From Ectobacillus antri (GTDB lineage: Bacteria > Bacillota > Bacilli > Bacillales > Bacillaceae_G): DNA of 49,845 bases. The stretch covers positions 1-49,845 of the forward strand of contig NZ_RIAV01000022.1 of the NCBI RefSeq assembly GCF_003852715.1, written 5' to 3'. The notes under the pieces are model-generated. The model ran no database searches. It was not told the origin of the DNA and saw only the letters and a program-made list of their open reading frames with translations. A program made the position numbers and the translations under genes. Shown piece after piece: positions 9,801-17,340 of this stretch. Numbering within the stretch: position 1 is the stretch's first letter; every line of letters begins with the position of its first letter.

Positions 9801-9987
9801 CCACAATATCATTTGGAGCAATTCCTTTATTCCTTAATGTTTTTGCCAAGTGATTAGCCCTATTATTTAAGGATTGATACGTCAGGCTATTTCCTTCATA
9901 TATAACCGCTGTTTGGTCTTGGTATTGTTGAAATTTCTTTTCCAATAATTCAATTAAACTTACTTCATTCCAATAATGCCCTTTCAT
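6832..9987 (-). CDS. Nonribosomal peptide synthetase, A-PCP-C
   Basis: 1051-residue single-module NRPS. The adenylation domain (about 1-500) shows A3 YTSGTTGLPKG, A4 SFDATQKSIF, A5 NLYGPSECTD, A7 YKTGDL, A8 GRLDSQVKLRGQRVELEE and A10 NKNGKVDRKS. The carrier domain follows, with phosphopantetheine Ser547 in HVGGDSLSAY. The last about 440 residues look like a condensation-type fold, but the active-site motif is E-H774-L-I-S-D778-T instead of HHxxxDG. The second His and the Asp are kept; the first His and the Gly are replaced. Code positions readable from A4/A5 are D, A, K and later L, D, I; I would not name the substrate. There is no thioesterase or reductase domain. It begins 8 nt after the PaaK-like gene. 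Confidence 0.92.
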   Translation of the reverse strand: MKGHYWNEVSLIELLEKKFQQYQDQTAVIYEGNSLTYQSLNNRANHLAKTLRNKGIAPNDIVAICAERSLDLLVGILAIMKAGGVYLPIESTTPLERVEYMVKNSKAKLFLTYKKYQEKTPSFIPIIFLDEEKGNEEECENLRSRISPNDSLFAIYTSGTTGLPKGTILRNNSFINLLEWYTKEIKLDKSETTLVYTPVSFDATQKSIFSALLTGGRLLLASSDPYEPSVLLKYIQDYQVNHIIATPSSFYPILYLSEKEKFKPLRSLRILSLNGETTNVKNLKNWLGSYYCHATVYNLYGPSECTDISIARKFNSYAFLQDDEGTIIGKPIPNVNAYVLNKNHQLADIGEIGELYLGGICVGNGYFDKSLNEGKFIQNPFKENEIIYKTGDLVRILKDGNLQYIGRLDSQVKLRGQRVELEEIENIALLYPGILQCSITFDSDKNCLTLYYFSKEILNPEEIRSFLRKKLPGYSVPSFLYQVSKIPLNKNGKVDRKSLHQYNLVKTDIKKEEEWSELELKIKEVWKALIYTDIKKDDIFFHVGGDSLSAYAILNDLYDTFKVRITMKEFYENPTVLGLSKLIKEKMSQDHFEEFEKNLQQTGVNVVRKVSELDLQQIKLKCQEINQNLFQTVINSNIKHKYPFPYFRKNKNGFKGKKSDIYHFVHEIFLDNTSIQEIQMMFNKLLESQSLLRTTLQENGKGFICNEYSYSHANINSIDLTDYNEESQKKIEKFLLNEMRDSINQNWANPQLYYRVCLLKINDTKHKLLFVFEHLISDTETGRILNAYFKSPGSDSYIIQTDDFRLFLEKIYRLNKNEKLTKYKNSSQYRSLRDEIDIFYQKNPSYTRGNPIILSSTQILEIDMRTIDRKVGNIPIHYFFYICTNLLSIAFKLKKIPMRIFVNKRNYEKLNFYNTIGDFSETIPVVYDAKLQSGELYYQQYKDNNDYLTNNQIALKSFRDDSEIFNVIYLSCPFTYNFLGELTDEEDRYYKENASNFHSLSYPILGYYKENQMTIIINNGLKTKDLEKFEQFLRSLKISYKLTNKEGMKSE

Positions 9988-9995
9988 ATTTTATT

Positions 9996-11255
9996 TTACC
10001 CCTTTCTTGTTTCGTCTATAAAGTCTCTGCATTTACCCGTTTTTGGGTCTGGCTGAATAGAATCGACTATCTTAAAGTGAAGAACGATTTCATTTCCTAT
10101 TATTTTTCGAATTTCTGCTTCCAATCGGTCAATAAATAATTGTATACTCTTAATGCATTCTTGATTCATACATAACTTTATGATTAATTCGTTTTCTGCT
10201 GTTTTAACGACTTGGTATTGATAAACCACTGAACAACCTTTGATATTGCTAATTCCTCGTATAATGCCAGAGAATGTAATAGCATTGATATATTTGTTTC
10301 CTGCAAGTGTAAAGTAATCAGCTTTTCTTCCTTTCTTTAGATGAAGTACATAAGAAGATGGGTGAGATTTACAACTACTTCTTTCAATTGTTCCTATGTC
10401 CCCGATTCTGTATCGAATCAATGGCCATGAAGCGTTGCTCAGAGAAGTGACAATCAGTTCATAATCTTGCAAAGATTCATTATATATAGACTCAATGAAA
10501 AGGCTTTGTTCTAATACATGTAAATGACCTTCTTCGCAACTAAAAGCCATTGCCCAAAATTCTCTGCTTCCGTAATGATTAGCTACTTTACACCGAAAGA
10601 CTTCTTTAATTAAAGATAGTTGGGCATCTGTAACAAATTCTCCGTTAAGTTCTATGAATTCAATTTTTAGATCATTTATTTTTTTCGATTTTGCATGTTT
10701 AGCTAAATTAAAAATAGCTGTAGACGGTCCATGTATCCATCTTGGTTGAAATTGAGATAATTCACTTAAATATTCTTCTATTCTATTTTCACTATAATCG
10801 AAAAGAGGGATATGAAGTTCATTATCTCTGTACAATACTTTGTTAATGATTAAATGTTCTTCATTCATACGAAAAGCATAGAAACGAGCAAATTTATCAT
10901 TCACTGATAGGTATGGAACAAAGTGTTTTCGTTGCTTCCAAAGTTCATTTGCTCTTTTTAACCTTTCCTTTTTAGACTTGTAGCAAATGAGAGGATTTCC
11001 TGTTGTTCCACTTGTTACATCAAATGTAAGTTCTTTTTTGTCGTATCTGGAAGAAATAAATTGGTCATTATGGGTTCTAACCTCATCTTTTTCTAAAATC
11101 GGTACATATTTTTGGAAAAAGGAATAATCAAATTTTTCTATTGAAGGTAATTCGAAACTCCAATTTTCACGATAATATGAAACGTTTTCCATTGCGTGTT
11201 TCAGGGCTGAATAAATTTTATCTTTTTTTTCATTAAAAAATACTTCATTTATCAT
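9996..11255 (-). CDS. PaaK/CapK-like adenylate-forming enzyme
   Basis: 419 residues, related to phenylacetate-CoA ligase (PaaK) and CapK-type proteins. Visible signs: the P-loop VTSGTTGNP near residue 80, NHYGSREFW (equivalent of A5), YRIGDIG (equivalent of A7), and PKTGKCRD near the end with the lysine of A10. Members activate an aromatic or other carboxylic acid as the acyl adenylate and pass it to CoA, a carrier protein or an amine. The start has AAGGAGTAGG upstream. It lies between the oxidoreductase and NRPS genes in one operon. The substrate cannot be read. Confidence 0.82.
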   Translation of the reverse strand: MINEVFFNEKKDKIYSALKHAMENVSYYRENWSFELPSIEKFDYSFFQKYVPILEKDEVRTHNDQFISSRYDKKELTFDVTSGTTGNPLICYKSKKERLKRANELWKQRKHFVPYLSVNDKFARFYAFRMNEEHLIINKVLYRDNELHIPLFDYSENRIEEYLSELSQFQPRWIHGPSTAIFNLAKHAKSKKINDLKIEFIELNGEFVTDAQLSLIKEVFRCKVANHYGSREFWAMAFSCEEGHLHVLEQSLFIESIYNESLQDYELIVTSLSNASWPLIRYRIGDIGTIERSSCKSHPSSYVLHLKKGRKADYFTLAGNKYINAITFSGIIRGISNIKGCSVVYQYQVVKTAENELIIKLCMNQECIKSIQLFIDRLEAEIRKIIGNEIVLHFKIVDSIQPDPKTGKCRDFIDETRKG

Positions 11256-11269
11256 TTGTTCCTACTCCT

Positions 11270-12754
11270 TTACAAACCAAATTGAACGATAGGATTTTCT
11301 TTTTGTTTGCGTTTGACAATAGATGAATAGGTGTTTGAGAGAAGTTTGATTGTCATTTCATGGTCTAATATATCTGAATGAGTTGTAACATTGTTCAAGA
11401 AATCCATCAAACAATTTTCTCTTGCTCGTTCATTGTAGCCAATAAAAGAGAAGGATTGCTCCTTCACAATATCATCGATAGAAATTTTTTCAAAAGGCTT
11501 TCCACCAATTAAATCGACATTTCGGAAAATATAAATATCAAAATGCTCTAATGCTCCTACATCATTATGGTTGAATAAGCCTCTATCCCTAATCTCTGCA
11601 GATTGATAACTGTGAACTTGTACATTCATTAATGGTCCTACTTGTATATTTACTCTCTCATGACGAACTCTTCCGTTACCTTTATAGGTGTCTTCTGGGA
11701 GATCAATCCAAGAACGACGGGAAAATCCATTTTGAATAAGGTTTATACTACATATCGAAATTGGTGTTTGAGCTTTATTGAACTGAATTAAACTATAACA
11801 ATCAATTTCTCCAAAACTGTCTAAATTTAGTTCTGTTTTATTATCAAATAAGTTGTCAAATTTATTTGTTCCAAACAAACGGCTGTAATCCTCTTTATTA
11901 ATAATTTCAAAAAAGTGATTTGGTCTTACCACTGTTGAATATAATTCAGCACTATCCATTTTCTTTTCTTCAATAATGTTATTCAGTGAAATCATCCAAC
12001 TCATTAAGTCGAAAAAATGATACCCGCTATGAAATAACTTCCCATAACCATATTTATAAGGATGGTTTTCTCTAAATAAAAATTCATCGGGCATATTCCA
12101 CATTCCATCGCAATGATATACCTCCATAGAAGTGATATGTATATGATATTTAGAAATTGTTTCTTTTAACAAATTGCGTATAAATAAATATCCTTCATGC
12201 CATCTTCGTTGGCATTGAACTTGACAGTTTACCCCCTTCTTTTTCTTTTCTTTGTAAATATTTATTATAGTGTTATAATCATCTAATATTTTATTTGCCA
12301 TTATTTCATTATTCGCAACATCTACAGGCGAAGTGATTGGTTTGTCTACCAATGTGTGAATATCCGATTGTAAAAAAAATTGGATATAGGAAAAGTGAGC
12401 TTTTGGCTCTGTAGAAATAATGGCGTGGGTAATGAGGTTTTCCGACAAGATGTTTTTTAATTCGGATTGAACCTTTTCGGGCAATACTTCACTGTATTTA
12501 ACGGAATCATCTACGTAATAAACTAAAGTATCATTTAATCCCTTTTGTTTTAAAAATGTTTCAACATCTTGTTTCTTAGAAGATAATTCAATGATTATTT
12601 TGGGAGCCAACCCACGTTTGATTAAATAATGAATATAGATTCGTTTAGAATGAGGTCCTAATCCAACCAACACTAATGGAATATACTGTAAAAATTGTTT
12701 TGTTTCAGTTTCATTTTTATTATTATTCAATAAGATTATTGGACTATTTTTCAA
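11270..12754 (-). CDS. Gfo/Idh/MocA-like oxidoreductase
   Basis: 494 residues. The N-terminal Rossmann fold carries LVLVGLGPHSKR for NAD(P). The family's Lys motif follows as VDKPIT (about residue 138), and a conserved His lies in SGYHFFDLMSW. The C-terminal half is longer than in usual sugar dehydrogenases (about 350 aa). Members reduce or oxidise sugars, imines or thiazolines; thiazolinyl imide reductases of siderophore pathways are distant relatives. The ATG has AGAGGGAGAG upstream. The upstream DNA is split from the ACP gene by two insertion sequences, so this and the following genes may have lost their native promoter context. Confidence 0.75.
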   Translation of the reverse strand: MKNSPIILLNNNKNETETKQFLQYIPLVLVGLGPHSKRIYIHYLIKRGLAPKIIIELSSKKQDVETFLKQKGLNDTLVYYVDDSVKYSEVLPEKVQSELKNILSENLITHAIISTEPKAHFSYIQFFLQSDIHTLVDKPITSPVDVANNEIMANKILDDYNTIINIYKEKKKKGVNCQVQCQRRWHEGYLFIRNLLKETISKYHIHITSMEVYHCDGMWNMPDEFLFRENHPYKYGYGKLFHSGYHFFDLMSWMISLNNIIEEKKMDSAELYSTVVRPNHFFEIINKEDYSRLFGTNKFDNLFDNKTELNLDSFGEIDCYSLIQFNKAQTPISICSINLIQNGFSRRSWIDLPEDTYKGNGRVRHERVNIQVGPLMNVQVHSYQSAEIRDRGLFNHNDVGALEHFDIYIFRNVDLIGGKPFEKISIDDIVKEQSFSFIGYNERARENCLMDFLNNVTTHSDILDHEMTIKLLSNTYSSIVKRKQKENPIVQFGL

Positions 12755-12824
12755 ACATATCTCTCCCTCTATAAATGTTGATGTACCAAGGGTTTGAGCC
12801 CTCCGTGGGGTGTCAAAAAATATT

Positions 12825-13133
12825 TTTCGACACGTGTAATTAACAATATTTTTTAGATATGTGAAACTATGACAGAGCTTGGATGCGCTGCGCGGCCACC
12901 ACTGGGTAAATTTGGTGGTGGGGGATAGATATGTGATGCACTGTGGATCTCTGCGCAGCTTATGATGACGTACCCTCCCATGTCTCTGGGCATCAAGTGC
13001 CTACATTCCTTCGTTCGGTCTAGTCATAAGGCAGAGGTTGACGAAGCTCCTTTAGAGACTCAAGGTCTGATGGTGTGTATATGGCCAACTTCTCCGTGTC
13101 ATCCTGTTGTCTAGGGAATGGTGGGAACGGGCG
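12825..13133 (-). ncRNA. Candidate IS1111 guide (bridge/seek) RNA region
   Basis: About 300 nt without an ORF lie between the transposase stop and the right inverted repeat, where IS1111 elements are known to encode their target-choosing RNA. Pairing supports structure: GCTGCGC (12887-12893) with GCGCAGC (12953-12959) enclosing CCACCA (12897-12902) with TGGTGG (12913-12918). The RNA's ends and its guide loops were not mapped. The call depends on the family assignment. Confidence 0.5.
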
Positions 13134-14411
13134 TTAGACTGCCTCTCCGAGTCTTGGAATGTCCTTCACCATACGCTGGGCGTCAAAGGCCACATGCTTT
13201 GTACTGAGCGTGTGGAGCATCTTGAGGAGCTTGCCGCACAGTACTACAATAGACTGCTTCTTACGCAACGGGTTTTGAGCCCGTGTCGTGTAATACTCAT
13301 GTAACTGACGAAATGCTTCGTTATGGCGTATCATTGGCATCATGACGCGGAAGAGAAGAGCGCGCAAGTGCTTTCTTCCCCGCTTGGAAATGCGCTTTTG
13401 TCCTTTGTGCTGTCCGGAAGAGTTTTCACGCAGCGTAAGCCCCGCAAGCTTCAGTAGTTGGCGTGGGTGCTGGTAGTGAGAGAAACTCCCCACTTCAGAC
13501 AGTAATTCTACAACAGTGGCGTCTCCCAGTCCTGGGACAGTCGACAGCCACTCGTACTCAACTGAGGTTCTGACGAGCTCTGTCAGCTGGTCGCTCAGCG
13601 TGGCAATTTCTCTCTCCAACTGACGGTAACGGCGAACCAATGTGGCAATCTCGATACGGGCCATCACAAGTCCTTCTGTTACGCCAATTGAGATACGGGC
13701 GACTTCAGCCAGCTTTGCCACCTTCGGCCGTTGGGGAGACTTTACGCCTTCTACCTGTCGGTACAGATGTAAGAGGTCCTCCGTCGTCGATGTGACGAGT
13801 TCATGCGGAAACGGTGTGCACTCCAAGGCAGCCAGAGCCGTTTTACCGAAGGTAGGAAACACCGTGCTAAACTCGGGGAAATAGCGATCGAGCCAACGAA
13901 TGAGCTTGTTTCGCACCGCACCCTGTTCTTCCACCAGTTGACTCCGCAGCGTAGCACCTACGCGGAGTTCTGCCTCCATGCCGGTCAAAATGCGAGGATA
14001 GCTAAAACGGCCATCCTTTACCAAACGGGCAATGGTGAGGGCATCCTTCGCGTCGTGTTTCGTCGGCAGGTTATCATCTAATTCTTTAGAACGCTTTACG
14101 TGCATGGGGTTGACCATGACCAGCGGTATGCCTCGTTCCGCAAGGAAGTAGGCCAGGTTCAGCCAATAGTGGCCGGTAGGCTCGATGCCTACGATGACAT
14201 CTGTCTTACCAAACTCCTTCATGGCTTCCAGCACGCGTTGATAGAAGGTTTCAAAGCCAGTTCTGGACTGTGATACAGGAAATGCCTTTTGGAGTATGCG
14301 GCCGCGTACATCTGTCAAACTTGCATAATGAGTTCGTTTGGCAATATCCATCCCAATCACAAGAGTGGCTTCGGTGACTTGATTTATTTTGATATTTTGA
14401 GTAAAATCCAT
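13134..14411 (-). CDS. IS110/IS1111-family DEDD transposase
   Basis: 425 residues. The N-terminal RuvC-like DEDD domain holds D22 in GMDIAKRTHYA, an acidic residue in VGIEPTGHYW, and the pair in KHDAKDAL. The C-terminal Transposase_20 domain shows STVPGLGDATVVELLSEVG and the Ser-rich region around ENSSGQHKGQKRISKRG. The ATG has AGGAGG about 8 nt upstream. The protein cuts and joins DNA guided by the element's own RNA (known for IS110). Full length and open, so the element may be active. Higher GC than the surrounding cluster, as expected for a newcomer. Confidence 0.92.
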   Translation of the reverse strand: MDFTQNIKINQVTEATLVIGMDIAKRTHYASLTDVRGRILQKAFPVSQSRTGFETFYQRVLEAMKEFGKTDVIVGIEPTGHYWLNLAYFLAERGIPLVMVNPMHVKRSKELDDNLPTKHDAKDALTIARLVKDGRFSYPRILTGMEAELRVGATLRSQLVEEQGAVRNKLIRWLDRYFPEFSTVFPTFGKTALAALECTPFPHELVTSTTEDLLHLYRQVEGVKSPQRPKVAKLAEVARISIGVTEGLVMARIEIATLVRRYRQLEREIATLSDQLTELVRTSVEYEWLSTVPGLGDATVVELLSEVGSFSHYQHPRQLLKLAGLTLRENSSGQHKGQKRISKRGRKHLRALLFRVMMPMIRHNEAFRQLHEYYTTRAQNPLRKKQSIVVLCGKLLKMLHTLSTKHVAFDAQRMVKDIPRLGEAV

Positions 14412-14479
14412 AGGGAGTCCTCCTTGGTTCTAGGTTAGGGGTCAATTCGGCCGAATTTGACACCCCGCATCATACCAAG

Positions 14480-14492
14480 AGGGCTCTTTTTG
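14480..14492 (+). terminator. Terminator arm split by the IS1111 element
   Basis: GAGGGCTC (14480-14487) followed by TTTTTG pairs with GAGCCCTC at 12796-12803 on the other side of the IS. Removing the element restores an 8-bp stem with a short loop and, on the plus strand, a T-run. The element thus seems to have landed in the loop of a hairpin. Confidence 0.45.
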
Positions 14493-14546
14493 TTCAAGTC
14501 CCCGAAAAACCTTCTAACAGGAATGCTCCTTTCTTAATAATAAGAA

Positions 14547-15548
14547 GAGCGTGTCGCAAAACTACAATAAATATCCAATATTATGCATAAGTAAGACAAG
14601 CTGAACATGAAAATGATACCGATTATACCCGAACATACGGGGGCATTCTAGCCCTTTATCTTTTAAAGTATGAAACAAGCGTTCAATCTGATTTCGTAGG
14701 TTGAAAATGGCTGCACCCATCGCTGTTTGTAAGAAATCTGACATCACGCGGCCGTATCCATCTTTTCTCACACCATTTCGTTTATTGATCGCTGTTAGCA
14801 TCTGAATCCCTAATGAATCAGCTGTTTCTCGAATTTCGCGACTGTCATAGATAGCATCGCCAAGTACACAGGCAACTTCTAGCCCAAGATCTTCAGAAGT
14901 ACGAAGCAACGCTGGAGCAATCGCACTGTCATGACGGTTTGCCGGAACAAAAGCATACGTGAGTGCAACCCCTTCAACGGATACATACAAATGAAGCTTG
15001 TAGCCTTTGAACATATGAAGACGGGTAGACTTTCCATAAGCAGCTTGTGAATCATAGAGACTACTTCTCAGAGCTGTACTGTCAATGACGGCTAGCATGC
15101 CGTGCTGAAGTCCTAAGCGATGAAGCGTTTCCGTATGAATCTCCTCGTATCCTTCTTCCCGAAACCAAGCTGCCACTCGGGCAAACGTGGCAAGATGAGG
15201 AAGAGTGGGAAAGCCGCAGAGATGTTGGAAATAAGGAAATTCTCGCAGATAGCGGACCAGTTTTCGCAACGAATCCAATCGGAAGTATGTTTTGAGAAAG
15301 AAGCTTTTCAAGAATGCTTTCCGGCACAGAGAAGGCCGTCCTGTGTTCCGAACGGTTTCTGTGAGATTAAGGCTGTCAATGTAATGAAAGAAAGTTTGTA
15401 AAACATGCGTATGTGTATGAGCATTTTTGGTCACCATAATGATAGTCCGTCTTCCTTTCTATGTTGGATTGGTGTCTATCATAGGATGTTAGGAAGCGGA
15501 CTTTTTTATGTACATTTTCTGCATGAAGATGAGTTTTGCGACACGCTC
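14547..15548 (-). mobile_element. IS4/IS5-type DDE insertion sequence
   Basis: Perfect 17-bp terminal inverted repeats: GAGCGTGTCGCAAAACT at 14547-14563 and its complement at 15532-15548. AAGAA flanks both sides (14542-14546 and 15549-15553) and may be a 5-bp target duplication, though the local sequence is repetitive. One transposase gene fills the element. It sits directly after the ACP gene's stop, in the hairpin that probably ended that part of the transcript. Confidence 0.85.
14562..15437 (-). CDS. DDE transposase (IS4/IS5 type)
   Basis: 291 residues with a complete DDE triad: D119 in AVIDSTAL, D194 in VLGDAIYDS and E252 in NQIERLFHTLK, with the spacing and Y-x-R-like context of the Transposase_11 (RNase H fold) domain. 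The stop codon overlaps the inner part of the element's inverted repeat. Frame intact, so it may be functional. Subfamily not fixed from memory. Confidence 0.88.
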   Translation of the reverse strand: MVTKNAHTHTHVLQTFFHYIDSLNLTETVRNTGRPSLCRKAFLKSFFLKTYFRLDSLRKLVRYLREFPYFQHLCGFPTLPHLATFARVAAWFREEGYEEIHTETLHRLGLQHGMLAVIDSTALRSSLYDSQAAYGKSTRLHMFKGYKLHLYVSVEGVALTYAFVPANRHDSAIAPALLRTSEDLGLEVACVLGDAIYDSREIRETADSLGIQMLTAINKRNGVRKDGYGRVMSDFLQTAMGAAIFNLRNQIERLFHTLKDKGLECPRMFGYNRYHFHVQLVLLMHNIGYLL

Positions 15549-15553
15549 AAGAA

Positions 15554-15575
15554 CTCATTTAAGAGTTCTTATTAT
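15554..15575 (-). terminator. Stem-loop at the end of the ACP gene, abutting the IS
   Basis: GAACTC/GAGTTC (full arms AAGAACTC and GAGTTCTT, about 15549-15570) forms a hairpin that covers the last codons and the stop of the ACP gene. The IS4/IS5-type element begins right beside it, so any T-run that followed has been displaced. Confidence 0.4.
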
Positions 15576-15825
15576 TAGCCACATTTGTTTCTACTTTCAT
15601 CTGAATAAATTTGCTCAATTTCCCAAAATTACAAATTACGTCAAAGTCAATTTCATCATCTTCAAAGACAAAATCAAAATGTTCTTCAAGGTCTGCCATT
15701 AGCTGAACGACATTAATTGATTGATAACCAAGGTCTTTCAATAGATCGGTATTTTCTGTTAATTCTATTTCATCTCCCTTATTTTTTGCGTTTTGAACAA
15801 CAATCTCTTTCAGTTTTTCAAACAC
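15559..15825 (-). CDS. Acyl carrier protein
   Basis: 88-residue stand-alone carrier protein. The phosphopantetheine serine lies in LGYQSINVVQLM (about residue 36), preceded by TDLLKDLG and followed by an acidic helix (DLEEHFDFVFEDDEIDF). The GTG start at 15825 has AAAGGGGATAG upstream and lies 5 nt after the acyl-AMP ligase gene. The PPTase two genes upstream probably converts it to the holo form. The ligase in front likely loads it. It would then hand the acyl group to the NRPS or another enzyme of the cluster. Confidence 0.9.
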   Translation of the reverse strand: MFEKLKEIVVQNAKNKGDEIELTENTDLLKDLGYQSINVVQLMADLEEHFDFVFEDDEIDFDVICNFGKLSKFIQMKVETNVANNKNS

Positions 15826-15830
15826 TCTTG

Positions 15831-17321
15831 CTATCCCCTTTCGTCATGATTTCTTTTAATTTTTCCTGTATAGGTTTTATCTAATGAGGAAACAATGTCG
15901 ATTCTTTTCGGAATTTTAAAAGAAGAAAGGTTTTCTCTGCAGAAATCTTTCAATATTTTTTCTATTTCAGTGTTTGATATTGAACTGGAAGGAACTACTT
16001 TTGCAATGACAGCTTCTCCCAAAAGTTCATCTGATTCACTTGTTACATACATTTCTTTTACTAATGGATGATTCAAAAACACTTTTTCTATTTCTTCTGG
16101 GGATATATTGATTCCCCCACTTATAATAATGTTTTTCTTTCTTCCAACAATATATAGATACCCTTCCTCATCAAACTTTCCAATGTCACCTGTGTAAAGC
16201 CATCCATTTCTGATTGTTTTTCGAGTTGCTTCTTCGTTTTTATAGTACCCTTTCATGATGTTTTCACCGAATGCAATAACTTCTCCACATTCTCCTGCTT
16301 TCTTTTCGTTCCCGTCTTCATCTACCACTTTCACTTTAACGAAAGGAATCGGTTTTCCTACTGAACCTATTTTTCTAAGTGAGTCATGGGGAAGTAAACA
16401 GGTTAATCGAGGCGATGCTTCGGTTTGACCATACGTATGAACAAATCCAACAGTTGGAAATGTTTCGATTAAACTTTTAATGGTTTCTTCTGTAATAATT
16501 CCCCCTCCAAAGCAAACCTTTTTTAGAGAAGACAAATCATATTGGTCTTTTCTTTTAAATCGCATTAACATAACCAATATACTTGGAACCGCTGTGAAAT
16601 TTGTAATTTTCTCCTTTTGAATTGTGCTTAAAAGCGATTGTGGAGTAAAAGGAGGTTCATTAATAACAACGGTTGCACCTACATATAGATGAGTGAGAAA
16701 TTGAGCAGTATTACAATATCCAAAATACATAGGAAGAATAATCAAGGAAATATCCTCTTGGTTAAAACCTAAAGATAAAATGTTTGATTTAATATTGGTA
16801 ATTAAATTATGGTGGGTTAGCATAACCCGTTTAGGAGTATTTGTCGTTCCAGACGTATATAACATAATAGCAACGTCATGTTTACTGGATTTAGAAGTCA
16901 AAGAAACACTGTTTTCTTGTTCCGAATTCTTATTTTTACTTAAAAGTTCTTCTATGGTTAGAATCACAATCGATTGTGACAAAGCCATTTTTAATGGTTT
17001 AAGTTTTTCTAAATTGGTGAGATTAGTAATAATTACATTTAATTCACAATGTAAAATAGTGTCTTGAATTTCCTTTATCGTAAACTCGATTGGAATTGGC
17101 ACAATACATTTTTTCGCTAAAGTAATTCCAAAATAAGCTATGGCATACTCAATCGAGTTAGGTAAACAGATACCAATATTTAGTTTTTTTGATTTTTGTA
17201 TTTTTCTTGAAACAAGAGTTGCTTTTTTATATAACTCTGAATAGCAAATTGAACGGTTTTTTTGTTTTATTGCTATTTTATTACTATCTTTCCACTTTGT
17301 TAAAATATCTCCAATATACAT
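15831..17321 (-). CDS. Acyl-AMP/acyl-ACP ligase (ANL superfamily)
   Basis: About 496 residues of the acyl-CoA synthetase/NRPS adenylation/luciferase superfamily. Motifs: YTSGTTNTPKRVML (P-loop, with N in place of the usual G and R after K), HTYGQTEASP, GWLYTGDIGKFDEEGYLYIVGRKKNIIISGG cut here into its parts YTGDIG and GRKKNI, and the catalytic lysine in YTGKIKRN. The start at 17321 is preferred to 17327 because GAGG is directly against the first ATG. The ACP follows after 5 nt, so the most likely job is activation of a carboxylic acid and loading of that ACP. Confidence 0.85.
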   Translation of the reverse strand: MYIGDILTKWKDSNKIAIKQKNRSICYSELYKKATLVSRKIQKSKKLNIGICLPNSIEYAIAYFGITLAKKCIVPIPIEFTIKEIQDTILHCELNVIITNLTNLEKLKPLKMALSQSIVILTIEELLSKNKNSEQENSVSLTSKSSKHDVAIMLYTSGTTNTPKRVMLTHHNLITNIKSNILSLGFNQEDISLIILPMYFGYCNTAQFLTHLYVGATVVINEPPFTPQSLLSTIQKEKITNFTAVPSILVMLMRFKRKDQYDLSSLKKVCFGGGIITEETIKSLIETFPTVGFVHTYGQTEASPRLTCLLPHDSLRKIGSVGKPIPFVKVKVVDEDGNEKKAGECGEVIAFGENIMKGYYKNEEATRKTIRNGWLYTGDIGKFDEEGYLYIVGRKKNIIISGGINISPEEIEKVFLNHPLVKEMYVTSESDELLGEAVIAKVVPSSSISNTEIEKILKDFCRENLSSFKIPKRIDIVSSLDKTYTGKIKRNHDERG

Positions 17322-17340
17322 AGACATCCTCGTTCTTTTG

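Larger units (their letters stand above)
12807..14466 (-). mobile_element. IS1111/IS110-family insertion sequence
   Basis: An 11-bp inverted repeat bounds the element: GGGGTGTCAAA at 12807-12817 and TTTGACACCCC at 14456-14466. It holds one transposase gene and about 300 nt of non-coding DNA downstream of it. IS110 proper lacks terminal repeats, so the (sub)terminal repeat points to the IS1111 branch. True ends may lie a few bases outside the repeats. No target duplication is expected for this family. Confidence 0.8.

Noticed and set aside
13803-14081. Plus-strand ORF over the IS1111 transposase
   Set aside because: It is an antisense frame of a well-supported transposase.
15120-15401. Plus-strand ORF over the DDE transposase
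   Set aside because: Antisense to a complete DDE gene; no start signal.
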